Notes: generated by a model not told the origin, from the sequence alone. Counted from the first letter of the stretch, positions 34,880 to 44,875 are shown. The stretch: DNA of 64,000 bases from an uncultured Alistipes sp. (GCA_938014215.1 CALLRW010000040.1:1-64000), one strand, 5' to 3'. Numbers and translations: made by a program.

Positions 34880-35760
34880 CGCTGTTTGAAGAGTTTCATC
34901 AGTTCGGCCACGTAGTCGCCGTCGGTGGAGATCGTGGCCGTATCGATACGGTTGTGTTTGAGCGTCGAGTCGATCTCGTCGCTCAGCTGCCGCCACGAGG
35001 CGGCGTAGTGGTCGCGTACGGCGCGCGAGGAGGTGTCGACCCAGACCTTGCGGCCGCTCTCGGCGTCGCGCAGCTCGACGATCCCCACGTCGGGCAGCTC
35101 CGTTTCGCGGGGGTCGTAGACGCGGATCCCCACCAGATCGTGGCGGCTGCCGGCGATCTTCAGGGCGTCGTCCAGCGCCGTGCGGTCGCCCGACGAATCC
35201 ATGAAGTCCGAGAGGATGAAGGTCGTGCAGTGCTTCTTGTTGACGTTCGTCAGGAAGCGGATCGGCTCCGAGAGCTTCGTGCCCGTAGCTTCGGGGCGGA
35301 AGCCGATCAGCTCGCGGATGATCATCAGGATGTGGCTGCGCCCCTTCTTCGGGGGGATGAACTTCTCGACGTGGTCCGAGAAGAAGATGCAGCCCACCTT
35401 GTCGTTGTTCTGCGCGGCGGAGAAGGCCAGCACGGCGGCGATTTCGGTGATGATGTTCTTCTTCAGGCGGTCGGTGGATCCGAACATGCGCGAGGCCGAG
35501 ACGTCGACCAGCAGCATCATCGTCAGTTCGCGCTCCTCCTCGTAGACCTTGATATGGGGTTTGCGCGACCGGGCCGTGACGTTCCAGTCGATGTCGCGCA
35601 CGTCGTCGCCGGCGCGGTACTCGCGGACCTCGGAAAACGACATGCCCCGTCCGCGGAAAGCCGTATGGTACTTTCCGGCGAAGATCTCGTTCGACAGACC
35701 GCGGGTCTTGATCTCGATCTTGCGGACGCGTTTGAGAATATCGTTCTCGCTCTCCTGCAT
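34876..35760 (-). CDS. DUF58 domain protein
   Basis: The cytoplasmic protein has 294 residues and the DUF58 hallmark YRAGDDVRDIDWNVTARSRKPHIKV near residues 49-73 and a degenerate VWA-like fold (LLVDVSASRMFG near 88). DUF58 proteins nearly always follow moxR and are thought to be clients or adaptors of the MoxR AAA+ ATPase. Here the gap to moxR is 2 nt and the downstream gene overlaps by 4 nt, so the three are co-expressed. Its biochemical activity is not known. Confidence 0.88.
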   Translation of the reverse strand: MQESENDILKRVRKIEIKTRGLSNEIFAGKYHTAFRGRGMSFSEVREYRAGDDVRDIDWNVTARSRKPHIKVYEEERELTMMLLVDVSASRMFGSTDRLKKNIITEIAAVLAFSAAQNNDKVGCIFFSDHVEKFIPPKKGRSHILMIIRELIGFRPEATGTKLSEPIRFLTNVNKKHCTTFILSDFMDSSGDRTALDDALKIAGSRHDLVGIRVYDPRETELPDVGIVELRDAESGRKVWVDTSSRAVRDHYAASWRQLSDEIDSTLKHNRIDTATISTDGDYVAELMKLFKQR

Positions 35761-35762
35761 CG

Positions 35763-36761
<999 letters not shown>

Positions 36762-36970
36762 TGTCTATGTTCGTTGTTTGTTCTGGATCCGTACGGCGGG
36801 CATCGGGCGGATTCGTTCGCAGGGTCCGTTTCCGGGGGGATTCCTGAAGTCGCCCGCAGGCGGGTGCCCCGGCGCGTCGGAGATCGCGGAGTCGGCAGGT
36901 CGGGCGCCCCGGATCGGAGTGAGGAACGAATGCGGAGGATGCCGTGTGTAAATTGTTAACGATTCGGATG

Positions 36971-36978
36971 CAAAGTTA
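36971..36978 (-). promoter_or_regulatory. promoter -7 box of the moxR-bat operon
   Basis: TAACTTTG on the minus strand matches TAnnTTTG, in a local AT-rich patch. It predicts a leader of about 205 nt before the moxR ATG. Confidence 0.6.
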
Positions 36979-37250
36979 TTATTTTCTTCCGAAAATATTC
37001 CTTCGCAAATGCGATTTTCGGCGGCCGGAGCCCGTTGCGGAGCGGTTTGCGGGCCGTTTCATGGTCGTTTCGGACGGGCTGGCGGGCGGCGGCTCTCCGG
37101 AGCGCTCTCCGGGGTGTACTCCGGGGACGGCCTGCCGGTTTTGCGGCGGGAGGGTGACCTGCCGCACCGGACGCGGGGGCGGCATCCGGCCGGAGGGCGG
37201 CGGATGAAATAATAGTGCGCCGCGGACGGATTTGTTCGTCGATTTCTTAT

Positions 37251-37258
37251 TACCTTTG
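37251..37258 (+). promoter_or_regulatory. promoter -7 box of the helicase gene
   Basis: TACCTTTG matches TAnnTTTG and ends only 5 nt before the ATG at 37264. A TTTG at 37231-37234 could be the upstream element. The transcript would be leaderless or nearly so. Confidence 0.65.
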
Positions 37259-37263
37259 CAGGC

Positions 37264-39879
37264 ATGGAATCCAACGAATCACCGATATTGAAGGGGCTGA
37301 ATCCGGCCCAGCGGGCGGCGGTCGTCAACTACGACTCGCCGTCGCTCATCATAGCGGGGGCCGGCTCGGGCAAGACGCGCGTGCTGACCTCGCGCATCGC
37401 CTACATGATCGAACAGGGGGTCAAGCCGTGGAACATCCTGGCGCTGACCTTCACGAACAAGGCCGCCGAGCAGATGCGCGACCGCATTGCCGGGATGCTG
37501 CCCGACAACCGCAGCCGCTATATCCGCATGGGCACCTTCCACTCGGTCTTTTCGCGCATCCTGCGGGAGAATGCCGACCGGATCGGCTTCTCGGAGTCGT
37601 TCACGATCTACGATTCGTCGGACAGCCGCAACCTGCTCAAGACGGTCATCCGCGAGATGAACCTCCCCGACGAGAAGTACAAGCCCGGGGTGGTGGCCTC
37701 GCGCATCTCGCTGGCCAAGAACAAACTGATCACCCCGGGGGCCTATCTGGCCAACTCGTCGCTGGCGGCCGAGGACCGGCAGCTGCAGATCCCCGATTTC
37801 GGCCACGTCTACAACGTCTACTGCCAGCGCTGCAAGCACAACGGCGCGATGGATTTCGACGATCTGCTGCTGCAGACCAACATCCTGTTGCGCGACTGTC
37901 CCGACGTGCTGGCCCGCTATCAGGAGCTCTTCCAGTACATCCTGGTCGACGAGTATCAGGATACGAACTACGCGCAGTATGTGATCATCCGGCGGCTGTC
38001 GCAGCACCACTCGAAGGTGTGCGTCGTGGGTGACGATGCGCAGTCGATCTACTCGTTCCGCGGGGCGAAGATCGAGAACATCCTCTCGTTCCGCAACGAC
38101 TACCCCGATGCGAAGGTCTTCAAGCTGGAGCAGAACTACCGCTCGACGCGCACGATCGTCGAGGCGGCCAACTCGGTGATCGTCCACAACGCGAAGCGCA
38201 TGGAGAAGAACTGCTTCTCGGAGGGGGCGCAGGGGGAGAAGATCCGCATCCTGAAGGCCTACACCGACCGGGAGGAGGCCGAGATGGTGGTTTCGGACCT
38301 GCGCGACAAGGTGCGGGCCGCGGGGGACGACTGGTCGGAGGCGGTGATCCTCTACCGCACGAACAACCAGTCGGCCGTGCTGGAGGACAACCTCCGCCGC
38401 CGCGGCATCCCCTACCGCATCTACAAGGGCTCGTCGTTCTACGACCACAAGGAGGTGAAGGATCTGATGGCCTACATCCGCGTGGTGATCAACCCGCGCG
38501 ACGACGAGGCCTTCCGCCGGATCATCAACTACCCGGCGCGCGGCATCGGCGATACAACGGTGCAGCGTATCGCCGCACTGGCCGCCGAACGGGGCGTCTC
38601 GATGTGGGAGGCGATCGACGCGCTGGTGGCCGAACCGCCGGCCGATGCCGTGCAGCGGACCATCGTGCGCAAGGTGACGGAGTTCGTGGCGCTGATCCGT
38701 TCGCTGTCGCTCGCCCGCACCGATAAGGGACTCTACGACTTCGGTCTGGAGGTGGCCACGCGGTCGGGGATCATCGCCGCCTACCGGGCCGAGAATTCGC
38801 CCGAGGCGACCTCGGCGCTGGACAACATCGAGGAGGTGTTGAACTCGATGCAGGAGTTCAAGGAGCGGTGCGACGCCGAGATCCGCAACGGCGAGCGCCA
38901 GCCCGACGAGGAGGCAACCGTCGAGGAGTGGCTGCAGAACATGATGCTCATGTCGGACATGGACAAGGACGACCCCGAGAGCAGCAACAAGGTGACCCTG
39001 ATGACGGTCCACTCGGCCAAGGGGCTCGAATACAAATATGTATATATAGTGGGCATGGAGGAGAACCTCTTCCCCTCGCAGCGGGCGGCCGAATCGCCCG
39101 ACGGCATCGAGGAGGAGCGGCGCCTCTTCTACGTGGCCCTGACGCGGGCCAAGGTCTCGGCGACGATCTCCTATGCCGAGATGCGCTTCAAGTGGGGCAA
39201 CATGGAGTTCTCGCGTCCGAGCTGTTTCCTGCGCGAGATCGACCCGCGCTACGTCGAGAGCGAGGTCGATCTGGAGGAGGAGCGCCGGCGTCCGGGCGAC
39301 GAGGGGCCGACGGCCATCGACGTGCTGCGCCGCCGTTTCGACTACCGTTTCCAGCAGCAGAAGCAGGGCGGGCGCTCCGGTGCTCCGGCCGGCGGTGCTG
39401 CCGGCTACGGGGCACGCGGCGGGGCTGCATCCGGTTCGTACGGACGCGGCAGTTACGGCGGCAACGGCTTCGGGGCCGGACGCACGGCATCCGGCAGCGG
39501 CCGGAGCACCGGCTACGGAGCGTCGTCGGAGGGTGAATCGGGCCCGGCGCGCCACTTTGCCCGGGCCGCCCAGCCCCAGCGCCCGGCGGGAAGACCCGAT
39601 CCGGCCCTGGTCGAACCGCTGCGCACCTCGACCGAGGGGATGCGGCGGGTCGGTGTCCGGCCGACCGATCCGGGAGCCGGAGCCGCGACGGGCGGTGCTG
39701 CGGAGGGTGTTTCGGCGGGCGGTTACACCGTCGGGGAGCGGGTCGAGCACCCGAAGTTCGGAACGGGGATCATCGAACGGATCGAGACCCTTGCCACGGA
39801 TCACAAACTGGTGGTGCGCTTCGACCATGCGGGCGAGAAGACCCTGCTGGCGAAGTTTGCCAAACTGACCAAACTCTGA
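37264..39879 (+). CDS. pcrA: UvrD/PcrA-family ATP-dependent DNA helicase
   Basis: The protein of 871 residues is a superfamily 1A 3'-5' helicase for repair and transcription-conflict resolution. Walker A GAGSGKTR is at 32-39, Walker B/DEYQDT near 230, then GDDAQSIYSFRGA, QNYRSTRTI, and late motifs VTLMTVHSAKGLEY and EERRLFYVALTRAK. A Gly/Arg/Ser-rich linker of about 120 residues (700-820) leads to a C-terminal Tudor-like domain (VGERVEHPKFGTGIIERI) like the RNA-polymerase-binding end of PcrA. PcrA rather than Rep is favoured by that domain. It starts an operon with a glycosyltransferase and endonuclease III. Confidence 0.92.
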   Translation: MESNESPILKGLNPAQRAAVVNYDSPSLIIAGAGSGKTRVLTSRIAYMIEQGVKPWNILALTFTNKAAEQMRDRIAGMLPDNRSRYIRMGTFHSVFSRILRENADRIGFSESFTIYDSSDSRNLLKTVIREMNLPDEKYKPGVVASRISLAKNKLITPGAYLANSSLAAEDRQLQIPDFGHVYNVYCQRCKHNGAMDFDDLLLQTNILLRDCPDVLARYQELFQYILVDEYQDTNYAQYVIIRRLSQHHSKVCVVGDDAQSIYSFRGAKIENILSFRNDYPDAKVFKLEQNYRSTRTIVEAANSVIVHNAKRMEKNCFSEGAQGEKIRILKAYTDREEAEMVVSDLRDKVRAAGDDWSEAVILYRTNNQSAVLEDNLRRRGIPYRIYKGSSFYDHKEVKDLMAYIRVVINPRDDEAFRRIINYPARGIGDTTVQRIAALAAERGVSMWEAIDALVAEPPADAVQRTIVRKVTEFVALIRSLSLARTDKGLYDFGLEVATRSGIIAAYRAENSPEATSALDNIEEVLNSMQEFKERCDAEIRNGERQPDEEATVEEWLQNMMLMSDMDKDDPESSNKVTLMTVHSAKGLEYKYVYIVGMEENLFPSQRAAESPDGIEEERRLFYVALTRAKVSATISYAEMRFKWGNMEFSRPSCFLREIDPRYVESEVDLEEERRRPGDEGPTAIDVLRRRFDYRFQQQKQGGRSGAPAGGAAGYGARGGAASGSYGRGSYGGNGFGAGRTASGSGRSTGYGASSEGESGPARHFARAAQPQRPAGRPDPALVEPLRTSTEGMRRVGVRPTDPGAGAATGGAAEGVSAGGYTVGERVEHPKFGTGIIERIETLATDHKLVVRFDHAGEKTLLAKFAKLTKL

Positions 39880-39884
39880 CGGCG

Positions 39885-40856
39885 ATGACGACAACAACGC
39901 AAACGCCGACAACGGTGATGAGCGGGGCGGCCCCGCTGGTTTCGGTCTGCATGACCACCTATAACCATGCCCCCTATCTGGCGCGGGCGATCGAGGGGGT
40001 GCTGTCGCAGCGCACGACGTTCGGCGTGGAACTCGTCCTCGGAGAGGACTGCAGTACGGACGGCACGCGGGTCATCTGCGAAGCCTATGCGGGGCGTTAT
40101 CCCGACCGGATCCGCGTGGTGACCTCGTCGGCGAACGTCGGCTGGCGGGCCAACTACCGGCGCACGTTCGAGGCGTGCCGCGGAAAGTATGTCGCCTATT
40201 GTGATGGCGACGACTGGTGGAGCGATCCCCGCAAGCTGCAGATGCAGGTCGAACTGATGGAGTCCGACCCCGAGTGCGGGATGTGCTACACGTCGGTCAA
40301 CGAGTACCTGCAGGCGAGCGGCGAACTGCGTCCCGACCCCGACCGCCACTATACCGATTTCGAGGAGATGCTGCTCGGCATCTCGGTGCCGAACTGCACG
40401 ACGCTGGCCCGCCGCGAGCTGATTGCGGCCTATTATGCCGAGATCCGTCCCGAGACCCATCCCGAATGGCTGACCGACGACTGGCCGATGTGGCTGTGGT
40501 TCGCCCGCCGTTCGCGGATCCGCCACATCGACCGTGTGACGGCCGTCCACCGGCGGCTGGCCGGGAGCGTGAGCCATGGCGGTTCGTACCGCGGACGGCT
40601 GGCACGACGCGACTCCTTCCTGGGGATCAGCCTCTGGTTCGATGCCCGATACACCGGGGGGCGCAACCGCTGGCGGATCCTCCGGCGGCGTCACCGCGTG
40701 GCATTGTGGATCCTCTCGTGGGGCGACAGCCCGCTCGGGGAGTACCTCGCCCGGTGGTGGCACGACGTGTGCGAATGCCCGCGGCTGCTGTTCTGCCCCG
40801 ACGGGGCGGTCTTTCTGGTGAAGAAACTGCTGTTCAGACGACATAAAAGCCTATGA
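39885..40856 (+). CDS. family 2 glycosyltransferase
   Basis: The protein has 323 residues. The GT-A fold is shown by VSVCMTTYNHAPYLARAIE at the N-terminus, GEDCSTDGT near 50, and the metal-binding DGDDWW near residue 107. No membrane helix is evident. GT2 enzymes add sugars from nucleotide donors to glycans or lipids; the acceptor cannot be inferred. It starts 5 nt after the helicase stop and its own stop overlaps the endonuclease III start (ATGA), so it is embedded in a DNA-repair operon without obvious functional link. Confidence 0.85.
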   Translation: MTTTTQTPTTVMSGAAPLVSVCMTTYNHAPYLARAIEGVLSQRTTFGVELVLGEDCSTDGTRVICEAYAGRYPDRIRVVTSSANVGWRANYRRTFEACRGKYVAYCDGDDWWSDPRKLQMQVELMESDPECGMCYTSVNEYLQASGELRPDPDRHYTDFEEMLLGISVPNCTTLARRELIAAYYAEIRPETHPEWLTDDWPMWLWFARRSRIRHIDRVTAVHRRLAGSVSHGGSYRGRLARRDSFLGISLWFDARYTGGRNRWRILRRRHRVALWILSWGDSPLGEYLARWWHDVCECPRLLFCPDGAVFLVKKLLFRRHKSL

Positions 40857-41566
40857 GAACAAAAGAGCGTTACGAGGGGATCATCGGCTGGTTCTCGGAG
40901 CACATGCCCGTGGCCGAGAGCGAGCTGCACTATGAGAATCCCTTTCAGCTGCTGGTGGCCGTGGCCCTCTCGGCCCAGTGTACCGACAAGCGGGTCAACA
41001 TGACTACGCCGGCCCTGTTTGCCGCCTTCCCCACGCCGCAGGCCATGGCGGCCGCAACGGCCGAGGAGATCTTCCCCTACATCCGCAGCATCTCCTATCC
41101 GAACAACAAGGCGCGCAATCTGGCCGCCATGGCCCGCAAGCTCTGCGCGGACTTCGGCGGCGAGGTGCCGAGCGACCTGAAGGCGCTGCAGACGCTGCCG
41201 GGCGTCGGCCGCAAGACGGCCAACGTCCTCGGGGCGGTGCTGTGGCAGAAGGAGGTGATGCCGGTCGACACACACGTCTTCCGCGTCTCGGAGCGCATCG
41301 GCCTGACGACCCGTTCGAAGACCCCGCTCCAGACCGAACTCACCCTCGAGAAGAACATCCCGAAGCATCTGCTGCCGATCGCCCACCACTGGCTGATCCT
41401 CCACGGCCGCTATGTCTGCACGGCCCGGGCCCCGAAGTGTGCGGAGTGCGGCATCGCGCCCTGGTGCCGCAAGTACGCCGCCGACCACCGGACCTCCAAC
41501 CAACAGGCCGCCGACCAACAGACTGCCGGTCTCCGGACCGCAACGACGGCCGGCGACGGAGAGTAA
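40853..41566 (+). CDS. nth: endonuclease III (DNA glycosylase/AP lyase)
   Basis: The enzyme removes oxidised pyrimidines and nicks abasic sites. The helix-hairpin-helix LPGVGRKTANVLG carries the catalytic Lys, and VDTHVFRV carries the catalytic Asp. The 4Fe-4S cysteines follow the C-x6-C-x2-C-x5-C rule in VCTARAPKCAECGIAPWC. The protein has 237 residues, about 25 longer than usual, because of a Gln/Ala/Thr-rich tail after residue 212 that follows the cluster. The start overlaps the glycosyltransferase stop by 4 nt. Co-transcription with the UvrD/PcrA helicase makes a repair operon. Confidence 0.93.
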   Translation: MRTKERYEGIIGWFSEHMPVAESELHYENPFQLLVAVALSAQCTDKRVNMTTPALFAAFPTPQAMAAATAEEIFPYIRSISYPNNKARNLAAMARKLCADFGGEVPSDLKALQTLPGVGRKTANVLGAVLWQKEVMPVDTHVFRVSERIGLTTRSKTPLQTELTLEKNIPKHLLPIAHHWLILHGRYVCTARAPKCAECGIAPWCRKYAADHRTSNQQAADQQTAGLRTATTAGDGE

Positions 41567-41644
41567 TCCCCACCCCTCCGGCGGGAGGAGCTGACTCCGC
41601 CGAAGGGATTCCCGACGGGAGTTTGCGATCTCTCTCTTTTTTTG

Positions 41645-41652
41645 TATCTTTG
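41645..41652 (+). promoter_or_regulatory. promoter of the DHH-lysR unit
   Basis: TATCTTTG matches TAnnTTTG, and TTTG lies exactly 19 nt upstream (41622-41625), giving a full Bacteroidetes promoter. The ATG follows at 41682. Confidence 0.75.
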
Positions 41653-41681
41653 CGGTGCCCCACCATAAAGCGCAATTGCCG

Positions 41682-42713
41682 ATGGAACTGTCGAAAGAGC
41701 ATATCGAACGCCTGCGGGAGCTGCTGGCCCGCCCCGCACAGCATATCGTCATCCTGTCCCATACCAATCCCGACGGGGATGCCGTCGGATCGTCGCTCGC
41801 CTGGGCCGAAGTGCTCCGCACGATGGGACATACGGTGACCTGCATCGTGCCCAACAAGTATCCCTACTTCCTGGACTGGATGCCCGGTATCGACGAGGTG
41901 GTGATCTTCAAGACCGATACCGAGGGTCGTGCCGCCCGCGCCGTCGAGGAGGCCGATATCCTCTTCTGCCTCGATTTCAACGCCATCTCGCGGCTCGAAA
42001 ACCTCAGCCAGACCATCGAACAGAACACCTCGGCCGTGCGGGTGCTGATCGACCACCACCTCTCGCCCGACGAGGGGTTCGACCTGCTCTTCTCGCACCC
42101 CGATTCGTCGAGCACGTGCTTTCTGGTCTACAGCATCATCGAGGCGCTGTGCGGCGTCGAGGCCATCACGCGCAACATGGCCGAACTGCTCTACGTCGGC
42201 ATGATGACCGATACGGGCAACTTCGCCTTCTCGTTCCTCACGCCCGAGCTGTTCCGCGCCGTGGCGGTGCTCGTCGAGAAGGGAATCAGTATCCCGGCCA
42301 TCCACAACAGCGTCTACAACGCCTACACCGAGGGCCGCGCCCGGTTGTTCGGCTACGCCATCAACCGCAAGATGGAGCTCATCCAGGACGGGACGGTGGC
42401 CTACATGTCGCTCCTGGAGAACGAGATGCGCCGCTTCCAGTTCCAGCAGGGCGACAGCGAGGGCTTTGTCAACTACGCCCTGACGATCAAAAAGGTCAAG
42501 ATGTCGGCCATGTTCCTGGCCCACCGCAAGTTTATCCGCGTCTCGCTGCGTTCGCGCGGCGACGTGGATGTCAACCTCTTCGCCCGCAAGTACTTCAACG
42601 GCGGCGGCCACAAGAATGCCGCCGGCGGCAAGTCGTTCGTCTCGATGCAGGAGACCATCGACCACTACGTACGTTCGGTCGCCGAATTCGCGGCCGAGGG
42701 TCATCTGGGCTGA
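41682..42713 (+). CDS. DHH-family phosphoesterase (NrnA-like oligoribonuclease)
   Basis: The protein has 343 residues. The four DHH motifs are present: SHTNPDGDAVGSSLA (N-terminal), FCLDFN, LIDHH and MTDTGNF. The DHHA1 domain ends with GGGHKNAAGG. NrnA-type enzymes degrade nano-RNA and 3'-phosphoadenosine 5'-phosphate (pAp) in the cytoplasm. Sequence alone does not separate them from related c-di-AMP/pApA phosphodiesterases, though no membrane or GGDEF-like part is present. I chose the ATG at 41682; a GTG at 41655 would begin only 2 nt after the promoter box. lysR starts 4 nt after the stop. Confidence 0.88.
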   Translation: MELSKEHIERLRELLARPAQHIVILSHTNPDGDAVGSSLAWAEVLRTMGHTVTCIVPNKYPYFLDWMPGIDEVVIFKTDTEGRAARAVEEADILFCLDFNAISRLENLSQTIEQNTSAVRVLIDHHLSPDEGFDLLFSHPDSSSTCFLVYSIIEALCGVEAITRNMAELLYVGMMTDTGNFAFSFLTPELFRAVAVLVEKGISIPAIHNSVYNAYTEGRARLFGYAINRKMELIQDGTVAYMSLLENEMRRFQFQQGDSEGFVNYALTIKKVKMSAMFLAHRKFIRVSLRSRGDVDVNLFARKYFNGGGHKNAAGGKSFVSMQETIDHYVRSVAEFAAEGHLG

Positions 42714-42717
42714 TGCC

Positions 42718-43605
42718 ATGGACGATTTCCGCCTCCGGGTCTTCATCACCGCGGCCCGTACGCTGAGCTTCACGCGTACGGCCGAGCAGCTCTGCATCTC
42801 GCAACCGGCCGTCAGCAAACACATCGGCGAACTGGAATCCCGTTACGAAGTCCAGCTCTTCACGCGTCGGGGCAGCCGTCTGGAGCTGACCGAGGCGGGT
42901 CGCACGCTGCTGGAGTCGGCCGAACGCGTGGCCGACGACTACCGCCGCCTGGAGTATGAGATGAGCCTCTGCACGGGGCAGACCGAGGGCGAACTGCGCC
43001 TCGGTGCCAGCACCACCATTGCCCAATACCTGCTGCCGCCGATTCTGGCCCGCTTCACGACCCGCTTCCCGAAGGTGCGCCTCACGCTTCTCTCGGGCAA
43101 CAGCGGTCAGGTTGAGGAGGCGCTCGACGGCCGGCGGATCGATCTGGGGCTGGTCGAGAGCGTCAGCCGCCGCCAGGGGCTGCACTATACGCTCTTCCGG
43201 CCCGACGAACTGGTGCTGGTGGCCCGGACGGGCGGACGCTATGCCCGTGTGGAGTCCCTGCGGCCCGAGGAGCTGGAGCGGATCCCGCTGGTGCTGCGTG
43301 AAAACGGTTCGGGAACCCTCGAGGTGATCTCCGCGGCGCTGGCCGAACGCGGCATCCGCCTCTCGCAGCTGCATGTCGTGCTGCGGATCGGCTCGACCGA
43401 GGGGATCAAGCGTTTCGTGCGCAACAGCGACGCCATGGCGATCGTCTCGGCCTTCTCGGTGGTCGACGAGCTGCGCAGCGATGCGCTGCGGATTGTCGAT
43501 CTGGAGGGGCTGCCGCTGCTCCGGGACTTCGTCTTTGTCCACAGCGAGGCCCATCCGGCCCGTCTCGTGCGGCAGTTCATGGATTTTGCCCTGGCGAGCC
43601 GTTGA
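42718..43605 (+). CDS. LysR-family transcriptional regulator (YeiE-like)
   Basis: The protein has 295 residues. The N-terminal winged helix spans 1-60 (AARTLSFTRTAEQLCISQPAVSKHI), and a periplasmic-binding-protein-like effector domain spans about 90-290. It lies directly upstream of a YeiH-family gene, as yeiE lies by yeiH in Escherichia coli, where YeiE responds to sulfite. A set of regularly spaced half-sites between the two genes is a likely operator. The gene is 4 nt from the DHH gene and probably shares its promoter. Control of yeiH is inferred from position. Confidence 0.87.
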   Translation: MDDFRLRVFITAARTLSFTRTAEQLCISQPAVSKHIGELESRYEVQLFTRRGSRLELTEAGRTLLESAERVADDYRRLEYEMSLCTGQTEGELRLGASTTIAQYLLPPILARFTTRFPKVRLTLLSGNSGQVEEALDGRRIDLGLVESVSRRQGLHYTLFRPDELVLVARTGGRYARVESLRPEELERIPLVLRENGSGTLEVISAALAERGIRLSQLHVVLRIGSTEGIKRFVRNSDAMAIVSAFSVVDELRSDALRIVDLEGLPLLRDFVFVHSEAHPARLVRQFMDFALASR

Positions 43606-43614
43606 TCCGGCGCT

Positions 43615-43642
43615 CCATAACTTCAGGTTATGGGATATAACC
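43615..43642 (+). promoter_or_regulatory. probable LysR operator between lysR and yeiH
   Basis: Three half-sites ATAAC (43617), GTTAT (43627) and ATAAC (43637) alternate in direction at exact 10-nt intervals. They form two overlapping dyads with 7-bp (43615-43633) and 6-bp (43626-43642) arms. A weak -7-like box GATCTTTG follows at 43675-43682, before the ATG at 43709. Confidence 0.65.
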
Positions 43643-43708
43643 CTCTTTTGTTGGGTACCTCGATAAAAGGTGCGATCTTTGCGGCCGGAACTCAAAAAAA
43701 GTTATCGT

Positions 43709-44809
43709 ATGTTGGAAAAAGGCAACCGGGCAAATACCCTCCACGGAATCCTTCTGATTGCATTGTTTTCGTTCGCGGCGTTCTACATCGCCGAAATTCC
43801 CGTCGTCAAGCGGCTTTCGTTCAGCCCGCTGATCGTCGGTATCGTGCTGGGCATGCTCTATGCCAACAGCCTGCGTAACAAACTCCCCGAAACGTGGGTG
43901 CCGGGCATCAAGTTCTGCACCAAACAGGTGCTGCGGTGGGGTATCATCCTCTACGGATTCCGCCTGACGCTGGCCCAGGTGGCCGCTGTCGGGGTTCCGG
44001 CCGTGGTGGTTGACCTGGTGGTTGTGGTGGTGACGATCCTGGGCGGCGTACTGCTGGGTCGCCTGCTGAAACTCGACCGCGATACGGCGCTGATGACCTC
44101 GACGGGCAGCGCCATCTGCGGTGCGGCGGCCGTGCTGGGTGCCGAACCGGTTGTCAAGTGCGAGGGCTACAAGACCGCCATCGCCGTCTCGACGGTCGTT
44201 ATTTTCGGTACGATCTCGATGTTCCTCTACCCGATCATGTACCGCACGGGGCTGCTCGACGGCCTCTCGGATACGGGCGTGGCCATCTACACGGGCAGCA
44301 CGCTCCACGAGGTGGCCCACGTGGCCGGTGCGGGCAACGCGATGGATCCGACCGATGCGCTGGGCATCGCCGGTACGGCCACGATCACGAAGATGATCCG
44401 CGTGATGATGCTGGCTCCGGTGCTGGTGGTGATGAGCTTCGCGCTGGCCGGACGCCGCCGTCGCGAGGCCGTGGCCGCAACGACGGGTGAGGCTGCCTCG
44501 GCAAGCGGCAAGAGCCGCATCACGATTCCGTGGTTCGCTTTCGCCTTCATCGCCGTGATCTGCCTCAATTCGCTGCTGCAGCACTGGTGCGGGGTGGCCA
44601 GCGTGCGCGAAATCCCGCTCAACGGCGCCATCGAGTATATCGACACCTTCATGCTGACGATGGCCATGACGGCGCTGGGCACCGATACGAGCATCGACAA
44701 GTTCCGGCAGGCCGGAGCCAAACCCTTCGTGCTGGCGGGGCTGCTCTACGTTTGGCTCGTCGTGGGGGGCTACTTCCTGACGAAGTGGGTGGTCGGCGCA
44801 TTGGCATAG
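43709..44809 (+). CDS. yeiH: YeiH-family putative sulfate exporter
   Basis: The protein has 366 residues with about ten predicted membrane helices and the family blocks FSPLIVGIVLGMLYAN, ILYGFRLTLAQV, TGSAICGAAAVLGAEPVV and STLHEVAHVAGAG. The family (UPF0324/YeiH) is described as putative sulfate or sulfite-related exporters; transport has been little tested. The ATG at 43709 begins the family N-terminus; a GTG at 43670 lies inside the promoter region. The upstream LysR gene and operator suggest induction by a sulfur compound. A strong terminator follows. Confidence 0.87.
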   Translation: MLEKGNRANTLHGILLIALFSFAAFYIAEIPVVKRLSFSPLIVGIVLGMLYANSLRNKLPETWVPGIKFCTKQVLRWGIILYGFRLTLAQVAAVGVPAVVVDLVVVVVTILGGVLLGRLLKLDRDTALMTSTGSAICGAAAVLGAEPVVKCEGYKTAIAVSTVVIFGTISMFLYPIMYRTGLLDGLSDTGVAIYTGSTLHEVAHVAGAGNAMDPTDALGIAGTATITKMIRVMMLAPVLVVMSFALAGRRRREAVAATTGEAASASGKSRITIPWFAFAFIAVICLNSLLQHWCGVASVREIPLNGAIEYIDTFMLTMAMTALGTDTSIDKFRQAGAKPFVLAGLLYVWLVVGGYFLTKWVVGALA

Positions 44810-44832
44810 GCGCCGCCTAAGATCCGATACAC

Positions 44833-44875
44833 GACGGTCCGACAGCCTTTCGGTTGCCGGACCGTCTGCTTTTTG
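44833..44875 (+). terminator. yeiH terminator (probably bidirectional)
   Basis: A 9-bp perfect stem (arms 44833-44841 and 44858-44866) is followed by TGCTTTTTG. It lies between yeiH and the convergent GNAT gene. Confidence 0.85.

Larger units (their letters stand above)
36762..37263. other. 502-nt intergenic region between moxR and the helicase
   Basis: No gene is seen. The left 200 nt would be the moxR leader: GC-rich, with short hairpins such as the CCCGC/GCGGG pair near 36850-36864. An AT-rich patch at 36955-37010 holds the moxR promoter. The remainder (37010-37230) is GC-rich with repeated CTCCGG words. The helicase promoter lies at the right edge. Confidence 0.6.
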
